Below, piece after piece: positions 44,651-51,994 of a stretch of DNA of 64,000 nt. The notes beneath the pieces were generated by a model. The model worked only from the letters and a program-made list of their open reading frames with translations, did not search any database and was not told the origin of the DNA. The position numbers were made by a program, and so were the translations under genes. The stretch lies in contig JBCBKP010000001.1 of NCBI GenBank assembly GCA_038521625.1, forward strand, positions 1 to 64,000. Direction: 5' to 3'. Source of the stretch: JBCBKP01 sp038521625. Lineage in GTDB: Bacteria > Planctomycetota > Phycisphaerae > Phycisphaerales > UBA1924. Each line of letters begins with the position of its first letter. Position 1 is the first letter of the stretch.

Positions 44651-44968
44651 TTAGCGGCTCGGCTTCGCGGGGGGCGAGGCCGGTCCCGTCGGCGGTATCG
44701 GCACCGGGTCGTACCCGCCTTTGCAAAGCGGCTGGCAGCGCAGGATCCGCTGCACCGTGAGGCGGGTCCCGCGGATCGGGCCGTGCAGCCGGTACGCCTC
44801 GAGCGCGTAGCAGCTGCAGGTCGGCTCGAACCGGCAGTGCCCGCCGAGCAGCGGCGAGAGCACCAGCCGATAGAGCCGGATGACCGCGACCATCGGCAGC
44901 GTGCAGGCCCGCGCGATCGGACCCACCGGCGAGTCCATGTCGATGTGTTCGCAGGGGCGGTTCAGCAT
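44651..44968 (-). CDS. yidD: membrane protein insertion efficiency factor
   Basis: 105 residues from ATG 44968. The YidD core is complete: IRLYRLVLSPLLGGHCRFEPTCSCYALEAYRLHG and LRCQPLCKGGYDPVP (shown here in two overlapping parts; the Cys-rich CRFEPTCSCY is diagnostic). YidD helps YidC-dependent membrane insertion. The start overlaps the rnpA end by 7 bases, as in many bacteria, which supports translational coupling. rpmH and yidC, the usual neighbours, are not adjacent. Confidence 0.93.
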   Translation of the reverse strand: MLNRPCEHIDMDSPVGPIARACTLPMVAVIRLYRLVLSPLLGGHCRFEPTCSCYALEAYRLHGPIRGTRLTVQRILRCQPLCKGGYDPVPIPPTGPASPPAKPSR

Positions 44969-45423
44969 CCGGGCTTCTTCTCTCGCTCCAGATCGGGGCC
45001 GCCCGCGACGCCGTCCCGGGCGCGGCGCTTGCCGAGTTCCCGGGCCGCCCGCTCGGTCGCGGACCGGAGCCAGCCCCGGTAGTCCGCGAGCGACGCGCGG
45101 GCGTGCGCCCGGGACGAGACGACCAGGTCCAGCGGCCCGCAGCGGTCGAGCAGCACGCCGCGCTCGTGGCGGAACGCCTCTCGGATCATCCGTTTGACGC
45201 GGTTCCGCTCGACCGCGCCGCCGACACGCCGCCCGATCGAGAGCCCCAGACGGAGGTCGGCGCGACCGCTCTCTCGGACGAAGACGGTCAGCGGACCGGC
45301 CCCCTTGCGGAGCTTGGCGTCGAACACGGCGCGGAATTCCCGCGCGTGCGTCAGCCGGTGGCGCGGCCGGAAGACCAGCGTCCGACCCACGTTCTGGGCG
45401 TCTTGCTCCGTCGCGGCGACCAT
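44962..45423 (-). CDS. rnpA: ribonuclease P protein component
   Basis: 153 residues, with about 15 extra at each end compared with E. coli. The RNR motif is clear: GRRVGGAVERNRVKRMIREAFR, after FVRESGRADLRLGLSI. It binds the RNase P RNA and helps 5' maturation of tRNAs. It overlaps yidD by 7 bases. The gene upstream is a membrane protein rather than rpmH, so the usual rpmH-rnpA link is broken here. Confidence 0.93.
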   Translation of the reverse strand: MVAATEQDAQNVGRTLVFRPRHRLTHAREFRAVFDAKLRKGAGPLTVFVRESGRADLRLGLSIGRRVGGAVERNRVKRMIREAFRHERGVLLDRCGPLDLVVSSRAHARASLADYRGWLRSATERAARELGKRRARDGVAGGPDLEREKKPGC

Positions 45424-45443
45424 CAGACAATCGTACGGGCGAC

Positions 45444-46031
45444 TCAGGGCCGCCCCGGCAGCAGCCCCAGGAGAAGGCAGAGCCCGCCCGCCCCGATCAG
45501 CCAGACCCGCCCCCGGTCCGAGATGCTCAGCCGCTCGAGGAGCGAGGGGTCGCGGACCGTCTCGGCGTACGGCAGCGGGGGCGGCTCGAGAGAAGCCAGC
45601 AGCGATCGGGCCCCGCGACCCTCGGCCGCAGGCGGCAGCAGGGCGGCGCCGAGGCGGTCGTCGAGCCCGCCGAGCCGCTCACGCCGGATCATCCGGCGGA
45701 CGGAGCTGTCATCGTCGGCGATCGCGTCCAGCAGCGCCCGGTGCCGGTCGAGACGCTGCTCGTGGTGCCGCTCGACGAGCATCGCGAGGTCTCGCTCGCG
45801 GCGGACGGCCTCGAGGTCGGCGGCCGCTGGGATGAGCACCACGGCCGCGACGAGCACGATCCCGGCGAGAAGAAAGAGCCAGCCCGCTTCGATCGAGGCG
45901 ATCACGCGGCGGAGACCGCCCGCGAGCCACGGCCCGATGGCACGGTCCGTGGGGCGCCCGGTTCGGACGGGGGTATCCCGGAACCGCGGGCGCGGGTCGT
46001 GGTTGGCATCCGTGCTCGCCACAGCACGCAT
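45444..46031 (-). CDS. two-TM protein with cytoplasmic-type coiled coil
   Basis: 195 residues from ATG 46031. A basic N-terminus (about 45 residues) is followed by a membrane helix (AGWLFLLAGIVLVAAVVLIPAA), a charged helical region (DLEAVRRERDLAMLVERHHEQRLDRHR) likely to form a coiled coil, then a linker and a C-terminal membrane helix (VWLIGAGGLCLLLGLLPG). No family is recognised. It overlaps no other gene and lies 20 bases before rnpA, so it may be co-transcribed. Confidence 0.7.
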   Translation of the reverse strand: MRAVASTDANHDPRPRFRDTPVRTGRPTDRAIGPWLAGGLRRVIASIEAGWLFLLAGIVLVAAVVLIPAAADLEAVRRERDLAMLVERHHEQRLDRHRALLDAIADDDSSVRRMIRRERLGGLDDRLGAALLPPAAEGRGARSLLASLEPPPLPYAETVRDPSLLERLSISDRGRVWLIGAGGLCLLLGLLPGRP

Positions 46032-46112
46032 GGTATCGACCACGCCTCGCGGCGCGCTTGATCGGGCGGGCGACGCTTGACACCCCTTCATGGCGGATAC
46101 ACTGGTCGCTTG

Positions 46113-47519
46113 ATGCGAAGGCGTGTCGTCATCACCGGCGCCGGGCCCGTGAGTTCGCTGGGCCTCGGGCCCGCCGAGACCTGGGACGCTCTGTACGCGG
46201 GACGGATCGGGCCCGGGGTCCCCGAGGGCATCGATCTGTCCGGCTACCCCTGCGGGCTCGCCGGCGAGGTCGCCGGGCTCGATGTCCGCCAGTTCGTGCC
46301 CAAGCACTACCGCAAGGCCACCAAGGTCATGGCCCGCGACACGCAGCTCGCCGTCGCGGCCGCGCAGATCGCCGCGTGCGACGCCCGCCTGAAGACCCGC
46401 GGCAGCGCCGAATCGCCGCAGTGGGCGGCCGGCGGGGACGCGTTCGAGATCGCGGGCGACCGCCTGGGCTGCCAGATCGGGGCGGGGCTCATCGCCGCGG
46501 AGACCAGCGAGCTCTCGCGGGCGCTGGCGACCGCCGCGGACGAGGGCGAACCGGACTCGTTCTCGACGACGCGCTGGGGTGACGCCGAGAGCGGCGGCGA
46601 GGCGATGAACAACCTGCAGCCGCTCTGGATGCTCAAGTACCTGCCGAACATGCTCGCCTGCCATGTCACGATCACGCACGGCGCGACGGGGCCCTCGAAC
46701 ACGATCACCTGCGCCGAGGCGAGCGGGCTGCTCAGCGTCGGGGAGGCCGCGCGCGTGATCGAACGCGGCGCCGTGGACGCGTGCCTCGCGGGCGGCATCG
46801 AGAGCAAGCTCAACCCGATGTCGATGGCCAGGCTGACGGTCGCCAAGCGCCTCGCGCCGACGGACGGATCGACCGACGCGGCCGAGTTCGCCCGCCCGTA
46901 CGACGCGGCCTCGCCGGGCCAGCTGCCGGGCGAGGGCGGGGCGATCTTCGTCGTCGAGGGCGCCGACCACGCGGCGGCGCGGGGCCTCGACGCGAGCGAT
47001 GTCTACGCCGAGATCGCCGGCTTCGGAGCCGGTCACAACACGCGTCACGCCTTCGCGGGCCTGTTCGACGCCGACCCGGGCGACTCGATCATCGACGTCG
47101 GCCTCCGACGCGCCGTCAGCGCGGCGCTGCGGGATGCCGGCATCGGCCCGGACGAGATCGATGCGATCGCCCCCGGCGCCACGGGCGTCGGGCCCTCCGA
47201 CCGGGCCGAGCTGAACGCCCTCGCGGAGGTGTTCGGCGACCGGCTCGCGCAGATCCCGATGCTGACCACCACGCCCGCCTCGGGCGGTCTGAACGCCGGG
47301 CAGAGCGCGTTCCAGATCGCCGCCGCGGCGCTGGCGATCAAGAACCGCTCGCTGCCGACGCGGGTGCACTCGGGGACGCCCGATCGCCGGGCCGACTGCG
47401 GGGCGGCCGGGGCGGCCGACGCCGACCTGCGGGCGGTCCTGGTGTGCTGCCCCTCGCTGGGCGGGCAGGCCGCGGCGATGGTGCAGACGCGGGCGGATCT
47501 CACGAAAGCGGGCGGATGA
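46113..47519 (+). CDS. ketosynthase-like protein lacking catalytic residues (chain-length-factor-like)
   Basis: 468 residues from ATG 46113 with a complete FabF-type thiolase fold (VVITGAGPVSSLGLG at the start, GPSNTITCAEASGLL, ACLAGGIESKLNPM). Aligned without gaps to the intact ketosynthase downstream, the nucleophile Cys is Glu202 (TCAEASG versus TACAAST), the first His is Gly355 (PGATGV versus AHGTGT), and the second His and its Lys are lost (TPASGG versus KSMTGH). KSbeta/CLF subunits of type II polyketide synthases likewise replace the Cys (often by Gln). It is probably the non-catalytic partner in a heterodimer with the 48322-49722 product. Confidence 0.85.
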   Translation: MRRRVVITGAGPVSSLGLGPAETWDALYAGRIGPGVPEGIDLSGYPCGLAGEVAGLDVRQFVPKHYRKATKVMARDTQLAVAAAQIAACDARLKTRGSAESPQWAAGGDAFEIAGDRLGCQIGAGLIAAETSELSRALATAADEGEPDSFSTTRWGDAESGGEAMNNLQPLWMLKYLPNMLACHVTITHGATGPSNTITCAEASGLLSVGEAARVIERGAVDACLAGGIESKLNPMSMARLTVAKRLAPTDGSTDAAEFARPYDAASPGQLPGEGGAIFVVEGADHAAARGLDASDVYAEIAGFGAGHNTRHAFAGLFDADPGDSIIDVGLRRAVSAALRDAGIGPDEIDAIAPGATGVGPSDRAELNALAEVFGDRLAQIPMLTTTPASGGLNAGQSAFQIAAAALAIKNRSLPTRVHSGTPDRRADCGAAGAADADLRAVLVCCPSLGGQAAAMVQTRADLTKAGG

Positions 47520-47653
47520 GGCGATCCGGGCCGCGCGGAGGACCGAACCGCGGGCCGGGCGAATGATCATGTCGCGGAGCACGTTCACAGGCGGGCCGGG
47601 TTCACGAGATCGGCCGATTCTTCCAGTCCTCTCAGATTCCAAAGGAGCACAAC

Positions 47654-48292
47654 ATGGCTTACGACGATGACCGCGGGCACCGGGGACGCGGCGGGAACCA
47701 CCGCGGCGGCCGCGGCGGGCATCATCGCGGGCGCGGGCGGGGCGACGACCACCGCGGCGACCGGCGGGGCGTGCCTCTCTCCGATCTCGATCCGGCGCTC
47801 ACCGAGCTCTCGCGCCGCGTGATCGGCGCCGCGATCGAGGTCCACAAGGAGCTCGGCCCGGGTTATCCCAATGAGATCTATCTGAAGGCGCTCGGCATCG
47901 AGTTCGAGCACGAGGAGATCGCCTTCAAGCCGAACCACGCCTTCAACGTCGAGTTCGACGAGGAGAAGATCGGCGAGGTCGTCAGCGACCTCTACATCGG
48001 CGACCGGTTCATCTGCATGGTCATGGCCGAGCACACGGAGATCGGGACGCAGCCGCGGTCCGAGCTTCGCGCCCAGCTGCGAGCCGCAGACCTCGAGCTC
48101 GGGCTGATCATCAACTTCGGCGAGCGCCGGCTCAAGGACGGGCTCGTACGCGTGCTCAACCCCGACAAGCTCCGCGAGCTCCGGGGCGAGACCGACGACG
48201 ACGAGTACGAGGACGACGACGAAGAGGGCGAGGTCGAGGCGACGGCCGAGTCCGAATCCGAATCCGAGTCCGAGAGCGAGTCCGAGGACTGA
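47654..48292 (+). CDS. GxxExxY-type protein with RGG-rich and acidic Ser-Glu tails
   Basis: 212 residues. ATG 47654 follows AAAGGAG. Residues 1-40 are almost only Gly, Arg, His and Asp (GRGGNHRGGRGGHH), like an RGG RNA-binding segment. Residues 45-170 match the GxxExxY family: ELSRRVIGAAIEVHKELGPGYPNEIYLKAL, then FKPNHAFNVEFDEEKIGEVVSDLYI and LRAADLELGLIINFGE (described here in parts), a PD-(D/E)XK-like fold of unknown role. The signature itself reads GYPNEIY, with the Glu shifted by one. The last 35 residues are acidic, ending in alternating Ser-Glu encoded by a GAGTCC/GAATCC repeat. It sits between the two ketosynthase genes. Confidence 0.8.
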   Translation: MAYDDDRGHRGRGGNHRGGRGGHHRGRGRGDDHRGDRRGVPLSDLDPALTELSRRVIGAAIEVHKELGPGYPNEIYLKALGIEFEHEEIAFKPNHAFNVEFDEEKIGEVVSDLYIGDRFICMVMAEHTEIGTQPRSELRAQLRAADLELGLIINFGERRLKDGLVRVLNPDKLRELRGETDDDEYEDDDEEGEVEATAESESESESESESED

Positions 48293-48321
48293 GCCGCGAG
48301 ACTGCGTCGAGGGAGGCCCGC

Positions 48322-49722
48322 ATGGTCGCGAGCAACGCCAGAACGGATCGCGAGCGCGTCGTCGTCACGGGCACGGGCTGGGTCACCCCGCTCGGCTGCG
48401 ATGTCGACTCGGTCTGGACCAAGCTGCTCGCCGGCGCCTCGGGCATCGCGCCGGTCCGCCGCTTCGACGCCGGGACGTGGTCCACGAGCTTCGCGGCTCA
48501 GGTCCCCCATCGCGAGGGCGCGGCCAGCGGCGACGGATTCGAGCTGTTCGATTTCATGGACGAGGCCGCGACCGCCCACGCCCGCGCCGGGCTCTCGACG
48601 CGGTTCGCGCTCGCCGCGGCGGCCCAGGCCTGGGTGCAGGCGGGCCTCGGCGAGAAGACCGGTCGCAGGACGGCCGAGCTCGATCCCGACCGGCTCGGCG
48701 TGTACCTCGGCGCCGGCGAGGGCTCGCTCGACTACCCGAACTACATCGCGGCGAACCTTGCCGCGTGGTTCGGCGGCGACGGCACGACCGCCGACGCCGC
48801 CTCGTTCGCGCGCACCGGGCTCGAGCGCCTGACCGCGGCCCGCGAAGTCGAGCAGGAGCCGCACCTCACCGTCAGCCACCTCGCGGAGGCCTTCGACGCC
48901 CGCGGGCCCTCGCTGAACTGCATGACCGCCTGCGCCGCCTCGACCCAGGCCGTCGGCGAGGCGACCGAGATCATCCGGCGCGGCGACGCGGACGTCATGC
49001 TCGCCGGCGGCGCGCACTCGATGATCCACATCCTCGGCATGACCGGCTTCAGCCGCCTGACCGCGATGTCGACCCGGCGCGACGACCCCGCGACCGCGAG
49101 CCGCCCGTTCGACAAGACCCGCGACGGCTTCGTCATGGGCGAGGGCGCCGGCGTCGTCGTGCTCGAGTCGCTCGAATCGGCCCGCCGGCGCGGCGCGACC
49201 GTCCTGGCGGAGATCGTGGGCTTCGGCAGCTCGGCCGACGCGTACCGCATCACCGACATCGACCCCGAGGGGTTCGGCGCCGTCAAGGCGATGCGCCAGG
49301 CGCTCGAGCAGGCCGGCATCGACCCGACCAAGAACGGGCCCGACGGCCGCCCGTCGGTGCATTACGTCAGCGCCCATGGCACCGGCACGCAGGAGAACGA
49401 CGGGCTCGAGACCAAGGCTGTCAGGCAGGTCTTCGGCGAGCTGGCCCCGAGCGTGCCGTTCGCGAGCCTCAAGAGCATGACCGGGCACCTGATCCAGGCC
49501 GCGGGCGCCGTCGAGCTGATCGCCTGCATCCAGTCGATCCGCACCGGTTTCATCCCGCCGACGGTGAACCTCAACACGCCCGATCCGGAGTGTGACCTGG
49601 ATCACGTGCCCAACGCGGCGCGCGACCGACGCGACGACGGCGGCGTCGAGGTCTGCCTTTCCAACTCGTTCGGCTTCGGCGGTCAGAACGACACGGTCTG
49701 CGTGCGCCGGTACGAGGGCTGA
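48322..49722 (+). CDS. beta-ketoacyl-ACP synthase II type, catalytically complete
   Basis: 466 residues from ATG 48322, with GAGGGAGG upstream. It is FabF/KSalpha-like: VVTGTGWVTPLG, the nucleophile Cys204 in MTACAASTQ, His352 in SAHGTGTQ, and Lys384/His389 in LKSMTGHLIQAAG. It extends acyl-ACP by decarboxylative condensation. Together with the residue-less homologue at 46113-47519 it resembles a KSalpha/KSbeta pair. No ACP, acyltransferase or ketoreductase is in the window, so whether it serves ordinary or specialised lipid synthesis is open. The membrane protein gene follows after two bases. Confidence 0.92.
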   Translation: MVASNARTDRERVVVTGTGWVTPLGCDVDSVWTKLLAGASGIAPVRRFDAGTWSTSFAAQVPHREGAASGDGFELFDFMDEAATAHARAGLSTRFALAAAAQAWVQAGLGEKTGRRTAELDPDRLGVYLGAGEGSLDYPNYIAANLAAWFGGDGTTADAASFARTGLERLTAAREVEQEPHLTVSHLAEAFDARGPSLNCMTACAASTQAVGEATEIIRRGDADVMLAGGAHSMIHILGMTGFSRLTAMSTRRDDPATASRPFDKTRDGFVMGEGAGVVVLESLESARRRGATVLAEIVGFGSSADAYRITDIDPEGFGAVKAMRQALEQAGIDPTKNGPDGRPSVHYVSAHGTGTQENDGLETKAVRQVFGELAPSVPFASLKSMTGHLIQAAGAVELIACIQSIRTGFIPPTVNLNTPDPECDLDHVPNAARDRRDDGGVEVCLSNSFGFGGQNDTVCVRRYEG

Positions 49723-49724
49723 CG

Positions 49725-50414
49725 GTGGGCGACGAGAAGCGGACGACCAAGACCTCGATCCTCGCCGCCCTGCTCACCAAGGGCCTGCCGGCGGTCGCGA
49801 CGATCGGGCTGACCGCGGTCGTCGCGTTCTTCGGGCTGGGTCTGGTGCGCGCCCAGACCGAGCGCGAGATCTACCGCGACAAGGTCCGCGAGCTGGCGAC
49901 GACCTACGAGTCGCTTCGGGACCAGTACAACGACGCGGTCCGGCGGACCTCGGTGACCGAGCTGGTCGTCGAGGAGGGCGAGCTCTCGGTCTCGGTCCGC
50001 GGCGCCGGCGGCGAGGTGCGCCGGGTCGAGACGCCGTACAACCCGGAGCGCGAGATCTACGTCGACTACGCGCTGCTCGACGGTCGGGTCTGGATCCGGC
50101 GGATATTCGACAGCGCGACGCCGCCGGATGAGGCGGTGGTGATCGATCCCGGGCTCAGCGAGATCGACTGGGACGCGCGGGTCGGCGACGGGCGGATCGG
50201 CAAGGCGGTCTACCGGTCGCTCTCCGAGGGCCGCTGGGTGATCGACGTGACCGGCTCGGGGGCGCTGGGGATCCGCAAGCTGCGCGACGGCGAGTCCGTC
50301 GAACTGGCCGGCCCGCCGGTGATCGCGAGCTACAGCGAGATCCAGGAGGAGGCGTCGGCCGCGGCGGACAAGATCTCCTGGGGCGACGTGATCAACCGGC
50401 TGTTCGGCTGGTAG
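49725..50414 (+). CDS. membrane-anchored protein with coiled coil, unknown function
   Basis: 229 residues, GTG start two bases after the ketosynthase stop. One N-terminal helix (LPAVATIGLTAVVAFFGLGLV) precedes a short coiled coil (EREIYRDKVRELATTYESLRD) and an all-beta soluble domain (ELVVEEGELSVSVRG, WIRRIFDSATPP, WVIDVTGSGALGIRKLRDG). No family is recognised. Tight spacing suggests it is co-expressed with the ketosynthase pair, perhaps as a membrane tether, which is inference. Confidence 0.7.
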   Translation: MGDEKRTTKTSILAALLTKGLPAVATIGLTAVVAFFGLGLVRAQTEREIYRDKVRELATTYESLRDQYNDAVRRTSVTELVVEEGELSVSVRGAGGEVRRVETPYNPEREIYVDYALLDGRVWIRRIFDSATPPDEAVVIDPGLSEIDWDARVGDGRIGKAVYRSLSEGRWVIDVTGSGALGIRKLRDGESVELAGPPVIASYSEIQEEASAAADKISWGDVINRLFGW

Positions 50415-50503
50415 CGTCCGGAGACTTAGCGAGTGGGATCGGCCACTTGGGTCTGCCGGGCCGACGCTTCTCGCGACTCGACCTGTTGTGGCAAGCACCA
50501 CCT

Positions 50504-50583
50504 CACGACCGGACGGTCGTGACGGGAACCGATCTCACGACCAGACGGTCGTGGCCGGAACCGATCTCGCGGCCCTCGGGCCG
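50504..50583. terminator. three tandem 32-bp hairpin units between convergent genes
   Basis: CACGACC-GGAC-GGTCGTG (50504-50521) and CACGACC-AGAC-GGTCGTG (50536-50553) start 32 bases apart and share flanks (GGGAACCGATCT, GGAACCGATCT). A third, diverged unit has CGGCCC-TC-GGGCCG (50570-50583). The array lies 90 bases after the membrane protein stop and ten bases before the lexA stop, so it can serve both convergent units as a terminator. Confidence 0.6.
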
Positions 50584-50592
50584 GGACGGGAA

Positions 50593-51210
50593 TCAGTTGT
50601 AGCGGCGGACGACGCCCGCGACGATGCCCTGGACCTGGCAGAAGCGGACGCGGATCGGATCGAAGTCGGGGTTGGCCGGCTGCAGGCGGATGTGGTCGTC
50701 TTCCTTGTAGAAGGTCTTGAGCGTGGTCTGGCCGTCCTCGAGCAGGGCGACGACGCGGTCGCCGTTCTGGGCGACCTCGGCGCGTTCGAGGATGATGATG
50801 TCGCCGTCGAGGATGCCCTCGTCACGCATCGAGTCGCCGTCGACTTTCAGCGCGAAGCGGCTGGAGGCCTTCTCCTCGGTGGTGCCGAGCAGCTCGACGA
50901 GGTCGATCTCGTCGTCCCCGGCGACCTTCTCGATCGGGTAGCCGGCGGCGATCTTGCCGACCAGCGGCAGCTTGAGCGGGCGGCTCTCGTCGGGGACCGC
51001 GACGCCCTCAGCGATCGACAAAGAGCGAGCCTTGTTCGGCTCGCGCACCAGCGCACCCTTCTTGATCAGCGCCTCCACGTGCTCGAACACGGTGACCTTG
51101 CTGACGCCGATCTCGTCGGCCAGCTCCTGCATCGTGGGCGAATAGCCACGCCTCACCCGCCAGTCGCGGATGAGCTTGAGGATCCGGAGTTGCTTGGGTG
51201 TCAGGTTCAT
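50593..51210 (-). CDS. lexA: LexA SOS repressor
   Basis: 205 residues from ATG 51210. The N-terminal winged helix (1-65) reads LTPKQLRILKLIRDWR, YSPTMQELADEIGVSKVTVFEHV. The cleavage site is Ala89-Gly90 (KIAAGYP). The catalytic dyad is Ser127 (DGDSMRDEG) and Lys165 (TTLKTFYK). It represses DNA-damage genes and self-cleaves with RecA. The recognition helix (VTVFEHVEALIKKGA) differs from E. coli, so the operator will differ too. No canonical CTGT-N8-ACAG or CGAAC-N4-GTTCG box was found upstream. The 785-base space before dprA is unusually long. Confidence 0.95.
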   Translation of the reverse strand: MNLTPKQLRILKLIRDWRVRRGYSPTMQELADEIGVSKVTVFEHVEALIKKGALVREPNKARSLSIAEGVAVPDESRPLKLPLVGKIAAGYPIEKVAGDDEIDLVELLGTTEEKASSRFALKVDGDSMRDEGILDGDIIILERAEVAQNGDRVVALLEDGQTTLKTFYKEDDHIRLQPANPDFDPIRVRFCQVQGIVAGVVRRYN

Positions 51211-51374
51211 GGCGTGCTCCCGTCGTCTCGAACGCCGGCGGTGCCGCCTCTGGCCCGCCCGGTCCGCCGACCGCCTCGATCGGTCGGCCGCTTGGTGTCT
51301 TCCTGTCGTTCGCCGGCGGCTGCTCGCCATCCGGCCCTTGCCTCCGCTGCCCCGACGCGAACGTGTCCATCCCG

Positions 51375-51404
51375 CCCCAGTCCGAAACGTCCCAGCCCGA
51401 AACG
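51375..51404. repeat. 15-bp tandem duplication
   Basis: CCCAGTCCGAAACGT (51375-51389) is followed at once by CCCAGCCCGAAACGC (51390-51404), 13 of 15 bases identical. It lies in the lexA leader. Confidence 0.7.
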
Positions 51405-51657
51405 CCCCCGTCGGAAAGGCAAACTCCCGGGCTTGCGCCCGACCAGGCCCTGCGATACGTCCCGCCCGGCCCCAGCAGAACCAGCGGCGTCTGCTGAGCC
51501 GGCGACTGTGCTCCGCCCGAATCCGCCGGCCCGCCCTGATTCACCCGATGGCGCGCTCCCGCACGCGGTCGGGTCTCGCTGCGTCCCGCGATCGCGCTCG
51601 ACACGCGACCCGCGATGCCAGCCAACTGCGCTCGAACTCGGGCCGACCAGCTGCTTG

Positions 51658-51711
51658 TCCGACCTGCTGTCCAACCAGCTGGCCAACTGACCGGCCAACC
51701 CGCTTGCCAAC
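51658..51711. repeat. five-unit 12-bp periodic repeat in lexA leader
   Basis: On the minus strand GTTGGC starts every 12 bases: GTTGGC (51711-51706), GTTGGC (51699-51694), GTTGGC (51687-51682), GTTGGA (51675-51670), GTCGGA (51663-51658). The six bases between are variable. It may be a minisatellite or an array of protein-binding half-sites. Confidence 0.75.
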
Positions 51712-51994
51712 GAGGCGCCACGCCGTCCGGGACGATCCGAGGAATCGCCCGTGTGACCGCGGCGCCCCGCGTCCCCACGCTTGCGCTCGCACCCGTCGTC
51801 CCGAGACTCGACCTATTTGCTCTCGACATCCTGGCGAGATCAGCACTTGCTGCTCGGAACCTGCCAGCTATCTGATCGGCTTCCTGCCTCTGCATGGTAG
51901 CATTGTTCGGGGCTCGGGAGGGTACTGATCCAAATTTCGACCAAAAATGTGCCCGGTCACCTCCCGGTCACCCATCCAACAACGTCCGAGTAGA

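Larger units (their letters stand above)
51211..51994 (-). other. 785-bp gene-free leader/intergenic region of lexA
   Basis: No credible gene is seen on either strand; open frames here have low-complexity Arg/Pro/Ser translations without coding-type codon use. It holds a 15-bp tandem duplication (51375-51404) and a five-unit 12-bp repeat (51658-51711). Just after the dprA stop side it has CGGTCACC twice (51954-51976 area). The local sequence is slightly less GC-rich near 51830-51960, where a lexA promoter might lie. Confidence 0.6.

Noticed and set aside
46113..49722. Ladderane biosynthesis cluster
   Set aside because: Multiple FabF-type genes recall anammox planctomycetes, but none of the other genes of those clusters (ACP, radical SAM, desaturase-like) are here.
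51170..51928. 252-codon plus-strand open frame in the lexA leader
   Set aside because: Arg/Pro-rich, no proper codon bias, no start signal, and overlaps lexA antisense.
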